DNA of 64,000 nt, taken from the NCBI GenBank assembly GCA_046293075.1, contig JBKBPL010000010.1:1-64000 (forward strand), written 5' to 3'. The DNA is from Ga0077530 sp046293075. GTDB lineage: Bacteria > Pseudomonadota > Alphaproteobacteria > Rhizobiales > Hyphomicrobiaceae. How positions within the stretch are numbered: the stretch's first letter is position 1; every line of letters starts with the position of its first letter. Under the pieces are notes generated by a model. It worked only from the letters and a program-made list of their open reading frames with translations, was not told the DNA's origin and did no database searches. Shown here piece by piece: positions 43,395 to 52,444 of this stretch. The translations under genes were made by a program, and so were the position numbers.

Positions 43395-44351
43395 ATGAGC
43401 GTCCCTGCCGACGAGGATTTCGGCTTCGCGCCGGAGCATTCCGAGCCCATTCCCTATCGGAAGCGCATCCGCGATTACTACGTCGGTCTCGGCTATGGCG
43501 CGCCCTACAAGTGGGCGCACTATGATGACGTGCCGTTCGCCCCGCTCAAGAAACCGCTCAGTCAGTCGACCATCACGCTGATCACGACCGCTGCCCTCTA
43601 CCAGCCGGACAAGGGCGACCAGGGTCCAGGCTCGCCGTACAACTCGGCCGCCAAGTTCTACGTCGTCTACTCGCTCGACTCCTCGAAAGACCACGACACG
43701 CGCATTTCGCATGTCGGCATCGACCGCGCGCACACGACGCAAGAGGACTCGGGCACCTGGTTCCCGCTGCCGGCGCTGCGCGAGGCGGCGGCGCGCGGAT
43801 TGATTGGCGGCCTCGCGCCCCGGGTGCACGGCTTCCCGACCAACCGTAGCCATCGCACCACGCTCGATGTGGATTGCCCCGAGATTGTCCGCCGCGTGCT
43901 CGAGGACAAGGCAGATGCCGCAGTGCTGTGCGCGAACTGCCCGGTCTGCCACCAGAGCATCAGTCTTGCCGCCCGCGCGCTCGAGGCCGCCGGCGTTCCA
44001 ACGGTGATCATGGGCTGCGCCAAGGACATCGTCGAGTTCGTCGGCGTGCCGCGCTTCGCCTTCAGTGACTTCCCGCTCGGCAATCCGGCAGGCAAGCCCA
44101 GGGACAGGGAAGCGCAGCGCAAGACGCTGGAGCTGGCGCTCCGCGTGCTCGAGTCCGCGCCTGCGCCACGCACGACCGTGCAGAATCCCATCCGCTGGAG
44201 CGACAACCCTGATTGGAAGCTCGACTACTCGAATATCGAGCGCTTGTCGGCAGAGGAGATCGCGCGGCGCCGCGCCGAGTTCGACCGCCAGAAGCAGATT
44301 GCGAAGGCCAAGCTCGCCGAGGACATGAAGCTCAAGGGAGCGGCCGAATGA
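43395..44351 (+). CDS. GrdB-like (glycine/sarcosine/betaine reductase B family) protein, Cys form
   Basis: 318 aa. Resembles the GrdB/PrdB reductase-B family without selenocysteine: RDYYVGLGYGAPYKWAHYDD at the start, GLAPRVHGFPTNRSH in the middle, a cysteine cluster C-A-N-C-P-V-C (about residues 178-184), AAGVPTVIMGCAKDIVEFVG and the FPLGNPAGKPRDREAQRKTL tail shared by the family. Selenoproteins of this family cleave C-N bonds in anaerobes; the role in an aerobic aromatic operon is unknown. GAGGAG site 8 nt upstream. Overlaps the CoA transferase by ATGA. Confidence 0.7.
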   Translation: MSVPADEDFGFAPEHSEPIPYRKRIRDYYVGLGYGAPYKWAHYDDVPFAPLKKPLSQSTITLITTAALYQPDKGDQGPGSPYNSAAKFYVVYSLDSSKDHDTRISHVGIDRAHTTQEDSGTWFPLPALREAAARGLIGGLAPRVHGFPTNRSHRTTLDVDCPEIVRRVLEDKADAAVLCANCPVCHQSISLAARALEAAGVPTVIMGCAKDIVEFVGVPRFAFSDFPLGNPAGKPRDREAQRKTLELALRVLESAPAPRTTVQNPIRWSDNPDWKLDYSNIERLSAEEIARRRAEFDRQKQIAKAKLAEDMKLKGAAE

Positions 44352-45571
44352 GCCAGCCGTTCACGGGCGTCCGCGTCCTCGATTTCACGCAGGTTTTCGC
44401 GGGGCCGTTCGGCAGCTACCAGCTCGCATTGCTCGGCGCCGACGTTATCAAGATCGAGCGCCCCGGCGGCGACGACATGCGCTTTGGTCCCCCCAACAAG
44501 GAATGGGCCGACCGCGGCCTCGGCACGGGCTGGTTGGCGATCAATGCCAACAAGCGCAACATCGCGCTCGACCTCACCAAGCCCGAGGCCATCGCCATCG
44601 TGAAGCGGCTCGCCGAGCGGGCCGACGTCGTGATGGAGAATTTCCGCCCCGGCGTCATGGATAGGCTTGGCATCGGCTACGAGGCACTGTCCAAGATCAA
44701 CCCGCGCATCATCTATGCGGCGGTCTCGGGCTTCGGCCAGACCGGGCCCGAGCGCACGACCGGCGCCTACGACGGCAAGATTCAGGCCATGAGCGGGCTC
44801 ATGTCGATCACCGGCTCCAAGGAGAGCGGGCCGACGCGCGCGGGTTTCGCAGTCTGCGATGCCATCGGCGGGATGTCGCTCGCGTTCGGCGTTGCGAGCG
44901 CGCTCTATCAGCGCACGCACACGGGCAAGGGACAGCTTGTCGATGTGGCCATGCTCGATTCCACACTGACTTTCATGTCCTCCTTCGTCGTGGACTACAC
45001 CGTCGGCGGGCACCTGCAGGGCCCCTCGGGCAATCGCGCGCAGAGCCGCCTGCCGACAGCGGATCTCTTCAAGGTCAAGGACGGCCATCTGCTGCTTGCG
45101 GTCAACAACGACAAGCAGTTCGCGGCGCTGGCCAAGGCGATCGGCCATCCCGACCTGCCGAAGGATCCGCGCTTCATCGACTGGCCGGCGCGTATTGAGA
45201 ACGAGGTGGCGCTGCGTGCGATCATCGAGGAGGTGTTTGCAACGGCCGATGCCGCGACCTGGGATGAAAGGCTGACGGCGGCCGATGTGCCGTGCTCGCG
45301 CATCTGGTCCCTCGCCGAGATCGTGAAGCACCCGCAGCTTCAATCGCGTACGATCCTGCAGAAGGTGGATTCGCCCTATGGCGAGGTCGAGCTGGTCGCG
45401 TCGGGCATCCGCTACGCACACGGCGGCGCGGAGGTCAGGCGCTTCCCGGTGATGCCCGGCGCGGATACAGATGCGGTGCTCGGCGAGGCCGGCTATTCGG
45501 CGGAAGAGATTGCCGCCTTCAAGGCTGCGGGCGTGGCCACGACGGGCCTGCGCGCAGGGAGGAAATCATGA
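44348..45571 (+). CDS. CaiB/BaiF family CoA transferase (class III)
   Basis: 407 aa. GVRVLDFTQVFAGPFGSYQLALLGADVIKIE (in pieces) at the N-terminus, LDLTKPEAIAIVKRLAERADVVMENFRPGV, and YDGKIQAMSGLMSITG holding the expected catalytic Asp. Transfers CoA between a CoA ester and a carboxylate. Four-base overlaps with the genes on each side show that GrdB-like protein, CoA transferase and crotonase are made together. Start 44348 by the conserved N-terminus. Confidence 0.92.
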   Translation: MSQPFTGVRVLDFTQVFAGPFGSYQLALLGADVIKIERPGGDDMRFGPPNKEWADRGLGTGWLAINANKRNIALDLTKPEAIAIVKRLAERADVVMENFRPGVMDRLGIGYEALSKINPRIIYAAVSGFGQTGPERTTGAYDGKIQAMSGLMSITGSKESGPTRAGFAVCDAIGGMSLAFGVASALYQRTHTGKGQLVDVAMLDSTLTFMSSFVVDYTVGGHLQGPSGNRAQSRLPTADLFKVKDGHLLLAVNNDKQFAALAKAIGHPDLPKDPRFIDWPARIENEVALRAIIEEVFATADAATWDERLTAADVPCSRIWSLAEIVKHPQLQSRTILQKVDSPYGEVELVASGIRYAHGGAEVRRFPVMPGADTDAVLGEAGYSAEEIAAFKAAGVATTGLRAGRKS

Positions 45572-46317
45572 GTGAGAGTTCCGCGGTCACCTATCGCCGC
45601 GATGGCATGGTCGCGATCATCACGATCAATCGACCCGAGCGCATGAACCGGCTCGATGCCGAGATCGTCGACGGCTTGCACGACCGATGGGTTCAGTTCA
45701 TGGCCGACGATGCGGCGCGCGTCGCCGTGCTCACGGGTGCCGGCGACAAAGCCTTCTCGGCCGGCGCCGATCTCAAGGCCGTGCCGCATCATCTCTATCA
45801 CGGCATTCCCGGAATTGGTTATCCCGTTGACAAGCCAGTGGTCGCGGCCGTCGCGGGCTGGTGCATTGGCGGCGGCATGGTGCTCACGACAATGGCCGAC
45901 ATCATGATCGTCGCGGAAAATGCCAAGTTCTCGTATCCGGAAGTGAAGATCGCCTTCTCCGGCGGCCTCATCTCCAACCTCGTCACCCGCATTCCGCACA
46001 AGATCGCCATGGAGCTGCTGCTCGTCGGCGATACGATCGATGCGCAGCGGGCCTACGAGGTCGGCTACGCGAACAAGGTCGTGCCGCTCGACCAGCTCAT
46101 GCCGACGGCCATGGACTATGCGCGCCGCATCGCCGAGACGGCGCCGATGCCCTCGCGGATGTTGAAGCGATTCGCGTCGCAGACTTTGCCCAAGGGGCCG
46201 ACCGAGATCGCCGGCATCGCGCGCGCGCAGGTGGACGCGATCAACCGCAGCGAGGATTGGATCGAAGGCCGCGCGGCTTTCGCCGAGAAGCGCCCGCCGA
46301 AGTTCAAGGGGAAGTGA
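45568..46317 (+). CDS. Enoyl-CoA hydratase/isomerase family protein, second pob/pca-linked copy
   Basis: 249 aa crotonase. AFSAGADLKAVPHH and GWCIGGGMVLTTMADI build the oxyanion hole. FSYPEVKIAFSGGLISNLV has PEVKI at the active-site position, with Glu retained. EKRPPKFKGK end. Overlaps the CoA transferase (ATGA) and its 3' end overlaps the convergent M20 gene by 14 bp. Different subgroup from the copy at 42442. Confidence 0.88.
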   Translation: MSESSAVTYRRDGMVAIITINRPERMNRLDAEIVDGLHDRWVQFMADDAARVAVLTGAGDKAFSAGADLKAVPHHLYHGIPGIGYPVDKPVVAAVAGWCIGGGMVLTTMADIMIVAENAKFSYPEVKIAFSGGLISNLVTRIPHKIAMELLLVGDTIDAQRAYEVGYANKVVPLDQLMPTAMDYARRIAETAPMPSRMLKRFASQTLPKGPTEIAGIARAQVDAINRSEDWIEGRAAFAEKRPPKFKGK

Positions 46318-47626
46318 TCGGGCGTTTCCTGGCTACGGCTTGCTGCAGTGGGGCGAGGCCGCACCAGCGCGCAGTGAAGAGGGCGATCGACTTCGTCGCC
46401 TGCTTGATGGTTTCAAGCTCCACGGCCTCGTCGATGCTGTGGATGTTGCGGCCGCCGGGGCCGTACACGAGCGTCGGAATATTGTCGTAGAGGATCGTCA
46501 CGCGGGCATCGAGATAGGCCGGCATGACGTGCTCCTGCAGCGGGCTGCCGTGGATGGCCTGATGCGCCGCGGCGAGGGTCTTCTCGGCATCGCTGCCCGG
46601 CTCCAGGACAAAGCCTTCACACGAAAAGCCCGTCCACTTGATCTCAGGCGGCGTGTTGCCGCGGCCGGGCGTGCGTCGTGCGAAATCGCTGATGGTCTGC
46701 TCGATGCGCCGCTTCAGCTCGGAGGCAGGCGTGCCGGGCAGCATCGAGAGGCGGCAGTGGACGGTGCACGCTGCAGGGACCGTCGAGTTCCAGTCGCCGC
46801 CCTCAATCTGGCCGATGTTGAGATTGATCGGGTGGACGAGGTCTTTGAACAGCGGGTGCCGCGCCGCTTCGGCATTGAGCTCCGCTTCCAGCTCGCGCAG
46901 CGCGCCGATCACCTGATAGGCCGCGTCGATCGCGTTAACGCCGCTCTGCATCTCGCGTGCGTGCGCCGGCCGGCCGTAGACGCGGACGGAGAACCAGACG
47001 ACGCCGACATTGGCGCGCGTGAGCTGGCCGCGCGTCGGCTCAGGGCAGAGGGCGGCATCGGCGCGATAGCCGCGCACGGACGTCGCGAGCGTGCCGTTGC
47101 CGGTGCTCTCCTCCTCGGGAACGGACTGCACGTGGATGGTCGCGGCGGGCTCGAAGCCGGCACGCTCGATGGCATCAAGGGCGAAGATGTTGCAGGCCAA
47201 GCCAGCCTTCATGTCGGCAGCGCCGCGGCCGTACATCCAGCCGTCACGGATGACGGGGTCGTACGGCGGATGGCTCCACATGTCCGTCGGGCCCGGCGGC
47301 ACTACGTCGATGTGCGCATTCAAGATGAGCGAGCGGCCCGCCGTCGTTCTCGGACGATGCGTGCCGACGACGACCCAGGCATTCTCGTAGGACACCGCGA
47401 TCGGCGAGAAGCCCGGGTGACCCTTGATGTCCTCCTCGCTGACGCGCCAGCGGTCCATGTCATAGCCGCGTTTGGCGAGCGCATTGAATACATAGTCCTG
47501 CACGGTGTGCTCGGCACCGCGCACGGACGGGCAACGCACGAGATCCTGCAGGAAGGCGATCTCCTGGTCGAAACCGCGTTCGACCTCATCGAGGATGCGT
47601 TGCTCGTCAGCCGTGATTGTGCTCAT
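46304..47626 (-). CDS. M20 family peptidase/deacylase (ArgE/DapE-like)
   Basis: 440 aa. Metal and catalytic residues: LNAHIDVVPPGPTDMWSH, GRGAADMKAG (bridging Asp), PEEESTGN (catalytic Glu pair) and a late His (PLQEHVMPAY region). Lid domain from about residue 215. Hydrolyses N-acyl amino acids or small peptides. Starts with MSTITADEQRILDEVER at 47626 and overlaps the aminotransferase stop by 4 bp, which points to joint use of the same substrate. Confidence 0.9.
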   Translation of the reverse strand: MSTITADEQRILDEVERGFDQEIAFLQDLVRCPSVRGAEHTVQDYVFNALAKRGYDMDRWRVSEEDIKGHPGFSPIAVSYENAWVVVGTHRPRTTAGRSLILNAHIDVVPPGPTDMWSHPPYDPVIRDGWMYGRGAADMKAGLACNIFALDAIERAGFEPAATIHVQSVPEEESTGNGTLATSVRGYRADAALCPEPTRGQLTRANVGVVWFSVRVYGRPAHAREMQSGVNAIDAAYQVIGALRELEAELNAEAARHPLFKDLVHPINLNIGQIEGGDWNSTVPAACTVHCRLSMLPGTPASELKRRIEQTISDFARRTPGRGNTPPEIKWTGFSCEGFVLEPGSDAEKTLAAAHQAIHGSPLQEHVMPAYLDARVTILYDNIPTLVYGPGGRNIHSIDEAVELETIKQATKSIALFTARWCGLAPLQQAVARKRPITSP

Positions 47627-48981
47627 GAACCCTTTCCTGCTCTGTCGAGGCCGGCCATCGTGTCGGCAAGCGTGCGCTCCACGATATCGACCAGCTCGTT
47701 GATTTCGCCAGATGTGATGATGAGTGGTGGCGCCAGCATCACGTGATCGCCGATAACGCCATCGGCGGTGCCGCCTGACGGGTAGCACAGCATGCCATTG
47801 GCGAAGGCGTGCTTCTTGAAGGTCTCGGCGACCTTGTGCGCACGCGGGAAGGGTGCCTTGGTGGTGCGGTCGGCGACCAGCTCGATGCCGACGAAGAGCC
47901 CGCGCCCGCGGATATCACCGACATGCGGATGTTGGCCGAGGCGCTCCTGGAGACGCGCCTTCAGCTCGGCGCCGCGCGCGCGGCAGTTGGCGAGCAGATT
48001 CTCCTCTTCGATAACTTGCTGGACGGCGAGGGCGGCGGCGCAGGCCATGGGGTGGGCGAGGTAGGTGTGGGTCCACTTGAGGGTGCCGGATCCCTTGGCG
48101 AGGTGCTCGTAGTGAGCGCTGCGGAGCAGCACCGCGCCAATGGGCTGATAGCCGCCGCCAAGACCCTTGGCGATGGCGACGAGGTCCGGTGAGACGCCAT
48201 CCTCGGCGATGGCGAAGAGGTGGCCGGTGCGGCCCATGCCGGACATGACCTCGTCGACGATCAGGAACACGCCGTACTTGTCGCAGATGCGGCGGATCTC
48301 CTTGAAGTAGCCCGGGGTTGGCGGGGCGCATCCAATGGATGAGCCGCTGACCGTTTCGGCGACGAAGCCAGCGACGTTCTGCGGACCGACGCGGAGGATT
48401 TCTTCCTCAAGCGCGCGGGCGACGCGGAGGCCGTAGTCCACCTCGCTCTCGTCATCGCGCCTGTGGCGGTAGGCGTAGCACGGTGCGATATGGCTCATGG
48501 ACATGCCATCGCCGAAGACCGGCTCGAAGACGCTGCGCGTCGGCTTCGGCCCGGCCAGCGCGATCGTGCCGAGCGTGCCGCCATGATAGGACTGGTGGCG
48601 CGCGATGAAGTGGCGGCGCTGCAGATCACCGCGCTCGACGTGCACCTGCCGGGTGAGCTTCAGGGCCCCTTCAATGGCCTCCGAGCCACCGGAGACAAAG
48701 GCCACGCGGCCGAAGCCTTCCGGCGCTCGGGCGATGAGCCAGTCGGCAAGCGCCTCGGCCGGCTTCGAGGTGAAGAAGGCCGTGTGGGCATAAGCGATCT
48801 CGTCGACCTGCTGCTTGATGGCGGCGACGACCTTGGGGTGGCCGTGTCCGATGGAGGAGACGGCCGCGCCGCCGGAGGCATCGAGGTAGCTCTTGCCGTT
48901 CGTGTCGATCAGCCGGACGCCCTTGCCGCCGGCGACCGTCGGATAGTCGTGGTTGAACGTGCGGTTGATGAGCTTCGTCAT
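47623..48981 (-). CDS. Class III PLP-dependent aminotransferase
   Basis: 452 aa, normal for omega/beta-amino acid transaminases. GGAAVSSIGHGHPKVVAAI, FVSGGSEAIEGALKL, FLIVDEVMSGMGRTGHLFA and the PLP lysine in DLVAIAKGLGGGYQPIGAVL. Moves an amino group from an omega- or beta-amino acid, polyamine or similar donor. Co-translated with the M20 deacylase (ATGA): a deacylation-then-transamination pair is a reasonable inference. Confidence 0.93.
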   Translation of the reverse strand: MTKLINRTFNHDYPTVAGGKGVRLIDTNGKSYLDASGGAAVSSIGHGHPKVVAAIKQQVDEIAYAHTAFFTSKPAEALADWLIARAPEGFGRVAFVSGGSEAIEGALKLTRQVHVERGDLQRRHFIARHQSYHGGTLGTIALAGPKPTRSVFEPVFGDGMSMSHIAPCYAYRHRRDDESEVDYGLRVARALEEEILRVGPQNVAGFVAETVSGSSIGCAPPTPGYFKEIRRICDKYGVFLIVDEVMSGMGRTGHLFAIAEDGVSPDLVAIAKGLGGGYQPIGAVLLRSAHYEHLAKGSGTLKWTHTYLAHPMACAAALAVQQVIEEENLLANCRARGAELKARLQERLGQHPHVGDIRGRGLFVGIELVADRTTKAPFPRAHKVAETFKKHAFANGMLCYPSGGTADGVIGDHVMLAPPLIITSGEINELVDIVERTLADTMAGLDRAGKGS

Positions 48982-49092
48982 GGCAGTGTCCCGGCCGGCG
49001 TTTCGATCGGCGCGTCATTGTGCGCGGTGCCGGCGCGACCACTGTGGCAGCACGTGGCGCTGGCGTCGAGGGGCCTTGCCGCATGGCAGGCT

Positions 49093-51444
49093 TCAGCGAA
49101 ACCGGAGCGCGCGCAAGGCGCCTTCAATGGGGCGGAAAGTGAACGTCACGCGATGGCGCCCTGGCGGCACCGCAACCGCGCGAACGAGGACGTTGGCGCG
49201 AAGCAGAGACGCGGGGCGGCCGTCGATCTCGACCGCCCACCAGGGATGCCAGGTGTCGTTGAGCACGACATAGCCGCCGTCCGGGCTTTCGGCGTCGATC
49301 ACGATGCGCGTGTTGGCGTAGGAGACGAGCGCGGCCGTGCCTGGACGCCGCGCAGTGTCATCGGGCGCGGCACCTTCGATGAGGACACTCGTGCGGAAAT
49401 CGACGTCCGGCCAGCCGCCATCCCTCAGCATGGCGTCGAAATCGGCGGCAACGGCGCGGGTCGCGAAGAGGACGCGCGGCAGCGCGCTCCTGTTCTCGTG
49501 GACCCAGGCGTCCGCCGTTCGCTTGACCAGCGGGAACGTATCCGGTGCGATGAGCTTGTCGATCGTCTCGATCGGCGCGCCAGCTGCGATGTAGCGCAAG
49601 CCGAGCAGGTCGGCGAGTGGCGCGCGGTACGACGGCATGAGCGGAGCGAACTTGCGCTGGTCCGGAAGCGCCGCGTGGTCTTCAGCGCCGGTCGCGCGCG
49701 TGTAGAGGTTGAGGCGTACAGGGTTGTAGCCCAGCGTGTTCTCGAGGCGGTGCGGGATGCTGGCATTCGGCCAGTGGAAGCCGATACCGACGAGCTCGAC
49801 GCGGTCGCGGTATGTGGCGTCCTTGCGAATGTGCGCCTTGAGCCAAGTCGTGGTCTCGTTGCGGCTCGCCGGATCGAGTACCTCGTAGAGTGCCGGCGGC
49901 AGCGCCGACGAGCCATTGTTGCCATTGTTGAGGCCGAGGTCGGCGGCCGTGAAGCCGGCCAGCACGAGGCCGGCTAGCGTGGGTTGGAGCGCGAGACGCG
50001 AGCGGGCCCAGGCGATGAGCATCGCGGCAACAGCGAATATGGCTGCGGCAATTGCTACGGGTTGCGCGAGGCGCGGCAGGCGGTCAAGACGCCAGCCGAA
50101 GGACAGCGCGGCGCCGAGTGCCGCCGCCAGCAACAGCGCAACGAGGGCCGTCGGCACGCGGCCGGGGGCGAGCCACGGTGCGGCGAACAGGCGATGTGTG
50201 GCATAGCCCGCGAGTACGGCGAGCATCGCGCCGATCAGGAAAACCGCATCGGCTGGCCGGCGGTAGAGGTCGACACCGGGGAGGAAGGCGTACATGACGC
50301 GGAAAGCGGGCGTGTACCAGCCGAGCGCATAGAGCAGCACCAGCACAAAGGCGACGGTGAAGAAGCGGATCTCGCGGGACCACAGCTCGCCGCGCAGCAG
50401 ACCTGTCAGCACCAGCAGAAGCGGGACCGCGCCGACATACAAGATGCCGACGTTCTGTGCCGTATAGAGGCCGGTGTTCAGCCACACGAAGCTCGGCGGC
50501 CCCCAGTAGTCGCTTCCCGCGGCGCCGAAGATGTCGGGCGCGAGGAGTGTCAGCAGAAGGGCGGGATGGAGCGAGCCCCGCCCGGCACCGAGATAGTCGA
50601 TCGATGGCCGGTTGGACTCGGTGGCGAGCAGGGCCGTCATCAGGATCGGAAATGCAACGAGGGCCAGCGCGACGAGGCCGCCGCCGACGAGCGGCAGCAG
50701 TGCGCGGCGGGTGGCGCGGGCCGGCGCATCGTCGCTTGCAAGACGCCACAGCGTGTAGCCGGCAGCCACATAGATGGCGAGCAGCGCAACCTGGTCGCGG
50801 CCGAGTACGATGAGTGCCGCGAAGAAACCGGCAAGCAGGCCGCCAAGGAGCGAGCCGCGCGCGATGACGCGCTCGAGGAAGAGCAGCAGCCAGGGCAGAT
50901 AGGCGAGGCTCAGGACCTGCCCGTAGTGCTGGAGGCGCCACGCCATGGCGGCGCCGAAGCTGAAGGCGAGTGCGGCCATGAGGGCACCGGCCCAGTGCCA
51001 GCCGCGCGCATGAAAATAGATGATCAGCCCTATGCCGCCGAACGCCATGGTGGCGAGAACGGTCATGTCGCCGGCCCACAGACTCGGGCTGCCGTTGAGG
51101 AGCGCCAGCAGCAGAAAGGGCGGCGAGAAGATCATCGACTGCGGATCGGCGATCTGCGGATGGCCGGCGAAAACGTAGGGGTTCCACCAGGGCCAGTCGC
51201 CGCGCGCGAGGCTTTGGGCAAGGAACTGCACCTGCGGATGGAAATGGGCCTTGGCGTCCCACGGGATCGTGGCTGCGCCTGCAATCCACCGCCAGGTCAT
51301 GCCGGCAAACAGAGCGATATATGCCGCGACGACGGGCGTACGCCGCCAGTCGCCCGCCCGCCACATGGGTGAGAGCTCGGCAAACGTGTCGGTCGAGCGC
51401 AGGGCGCGTGGCGGCATCGCGTGGAGCTTCGGGCTCAGGGGCAT
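49093..51444 (-). CDS. YfhO-like multi-spanning membrane protein
   Basis: 783 aa. Around a dozen hydrophobic helices in the first 500 residues, with a conserved loop after the first helix (WDAKAHFHPQVQFLAQSL, WPWWNPYVFAGHPQIADPQ). A periplasmic C-terminal domain ends with YVVLNDTWHPWWAVEIDGRPA and VPPGRHRVTFTFRP, the YfhO hallmark. YfhO proteins are GT-C type membrane glycosyltransferases acting on envelope polymers in Firmicutes. No surrounding glycosylation genes. Confidence 0.85.
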   Translation of the reverse strand: MPLSPKLHAMPPRALRSTDTFAELSPMWRAGDWRRTPVVAAYIALFAGMTWRWIAGAATIPWDAKAHFHPQVQFLAQSLARGDWPWWNPYVFAGHPQIADPQSMIFSPPFLLLALLNGSPSLWAGDMTVLATMAFGGIGLIIYFHARGWHWAGALMAALAFSFGAAMAWRLQHYGQVLSLAYLPWLLLFLERVIARGSLLGGLLAGFFAALIVLGRDQVALLAIYVAAGYTLWRLASDDAPARATRRALLPLVGGGLVALALVAFPILMTALLATESNRPSIDYLGAGRGSLHPALLLTLLAPDIFGAAGSDYWGPPSFVWLNTGLYTAQNVGILYVGAVPLLLVLTGLLRGELWSREIRFFTVAFVLVLLYALGWYTPAFRVMYAFLPGVDLYRRPADAVFLIGAMLAVLAGYATHRLFAAPWLAPGRVPTALVALLLAAALGAALSFGWRLDRLPRLAQPVAIAAAIFAVAAMLIAWARSRLALQPTLAGLVLAGFTAADLGLNNGNNGSSALPPALYEVLDPASRNETTTWLKAHIRKDATYRDRVELVGIGFHWPNASIPHRLENTLGYNPVRLNLYTRATGAEDHAALPDQRKFAPLMPSYRAPLADLLGLRYIAAGAPIETIDKLIAPDTFPLVKRTADAWVHENRSALPRVLFATRAVAADFDAMLRDGGWPDVDFRTSVLIEGAAPDDTARRPGTAALVSYANTRIVIDAESPDGGYVVLNDTWHPWWAVEIDGRPASLLRANVLVRAVAVPPGRHRVTFTFRPIEGALRALRFR

Positions 51445-51582
51445 CAGTTCTCGGAAGCGAGAAACCGCGCGGACCGCCTCCGGTCAAGCATGTCTGAGGC
51501 CGCAGGCACGCCGCTTGCGCTGAGCCACCGGCACTCGCTAGGCTGCGGACAAGCTGGGGAGCGGTCGCAAGAGGGTGCTGGA

Positions 51583-52380
51583 ATGCTGCTGGCGGTAGAG
51601 GGGCGCGAGGTCTATGCCGGGACCGGCGGGCGGCCGTTTGCGCCGGAGCGGCCGGCCGTGGTCTTCATCCACGGCGCCGGGCTCGATCACACCTGCTGGC
51701 AACTGCAGAGCCGCTGGTTCGCATGGCACGGCTGGTCGGTGCTGGCGGTCGACCTGCCGGGACATGGGCGCTCGGCCGGACCACCGCGCGAGTCGATCGG
51801 CGATCTCGTGGCCTTCGTCGAGGCGCTTCTCGCTGCGGCGCGGACGCCCAAGGCTGCTCTGGTCGGGCACTCGATGGGCGCGATCGTGGCGCTCGAAACC
51901 GCGGCAAAGGCGCCCGCCAAGGTCTCCAGTCTGGCGCTGCTCGGTATCGCATCGTCGATGCCGGTCCACCCGAACTTGCTCAAGAACGCGCGCGAGAACC
52001 CGGCCGCCGCCTACGACATGATGGCCGGTTGGTGTCACAGCCCGCCGGCCAAGCTCGGCGGCAACACGGTCCCGGGTCTCTGGCTCACCGGCGGTACGCG
52101 GGCGCTGTTGGGGCAGGCCCAAGCGGGTGCCCTCGCGGTCGATCTCGCCGCGTGCGATGCGTGGAAGAGCGGCGCCGAGGCTGCCGCGAAAGTGCACTGC
52201 CCGGCTCTTTTCCTGTCCGGGGAGAGCGACGTCATGACGCCGGCGCGTAAGGCGGCCGAGCTCGCGAAGCTTGTGCCGGGTGCCAAGAGCATCACGCTCA
52301 GGCGCTGTGGCCATATGATGATGTCCGAGCAGCCCGACGCCGTTCTCGACGCTCTTATTGGCCATCTCAGCGCCGCCTGA
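51583..52380 (+). CDS. Alpha/beta hydrolase
   Basis: 265 aa. FIHGAGLDHTCWQLQSRWFA oxyanion loop, nucleophile elbow GHSMGA (Ser about residue 99), acid in SGESDVMTPARK and terminal His in RRCGHMMMSEQP. Resembles haloperoxidase/lactonase-type hydrolases such as beta-ketoadipate enol-lactone hydrolases in layout but without specific markers. Start 51583; the upstream open frame is a shadow of the divergent YfhO gene region. Confidence 0.85.
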   Translation: MLLAVEGREVYAGTGGRPFAPERPAVVFIHGAGLDHTCWQLQSRWFAWHGWSVLAVDLPGHGRSAGPPRESIGDLVAFVEALLAAARTPKAALVGHSMGAIVALETAAKAPAKVSSLALLGIASSMPVHPNLLKNARENPAAAYDMMAGWCHSPPAKLGGNTVPGLWLTGGTRALLGQAQAGALAVDLAACDAWKSGAEAAAKVHCPALFLSGESDVMTPARKAAELAKLVPGAKSITLRRCGHMMMSEQPDAVLDALIGHLSAA

Positions 52381-52444
52381 GCGACCTGGTCCTCTCGCGC
52401 TTTATCGCAATCCTCTCTCTCTCCTCCCGAAAGGTCACGTCCCC

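Noticed and set aside
43914..43980. Selenocysteine in the GrdB-like protein
   Set aside because: No in-frame TGA occurs in the gene and the family position is occupied by cysteines.
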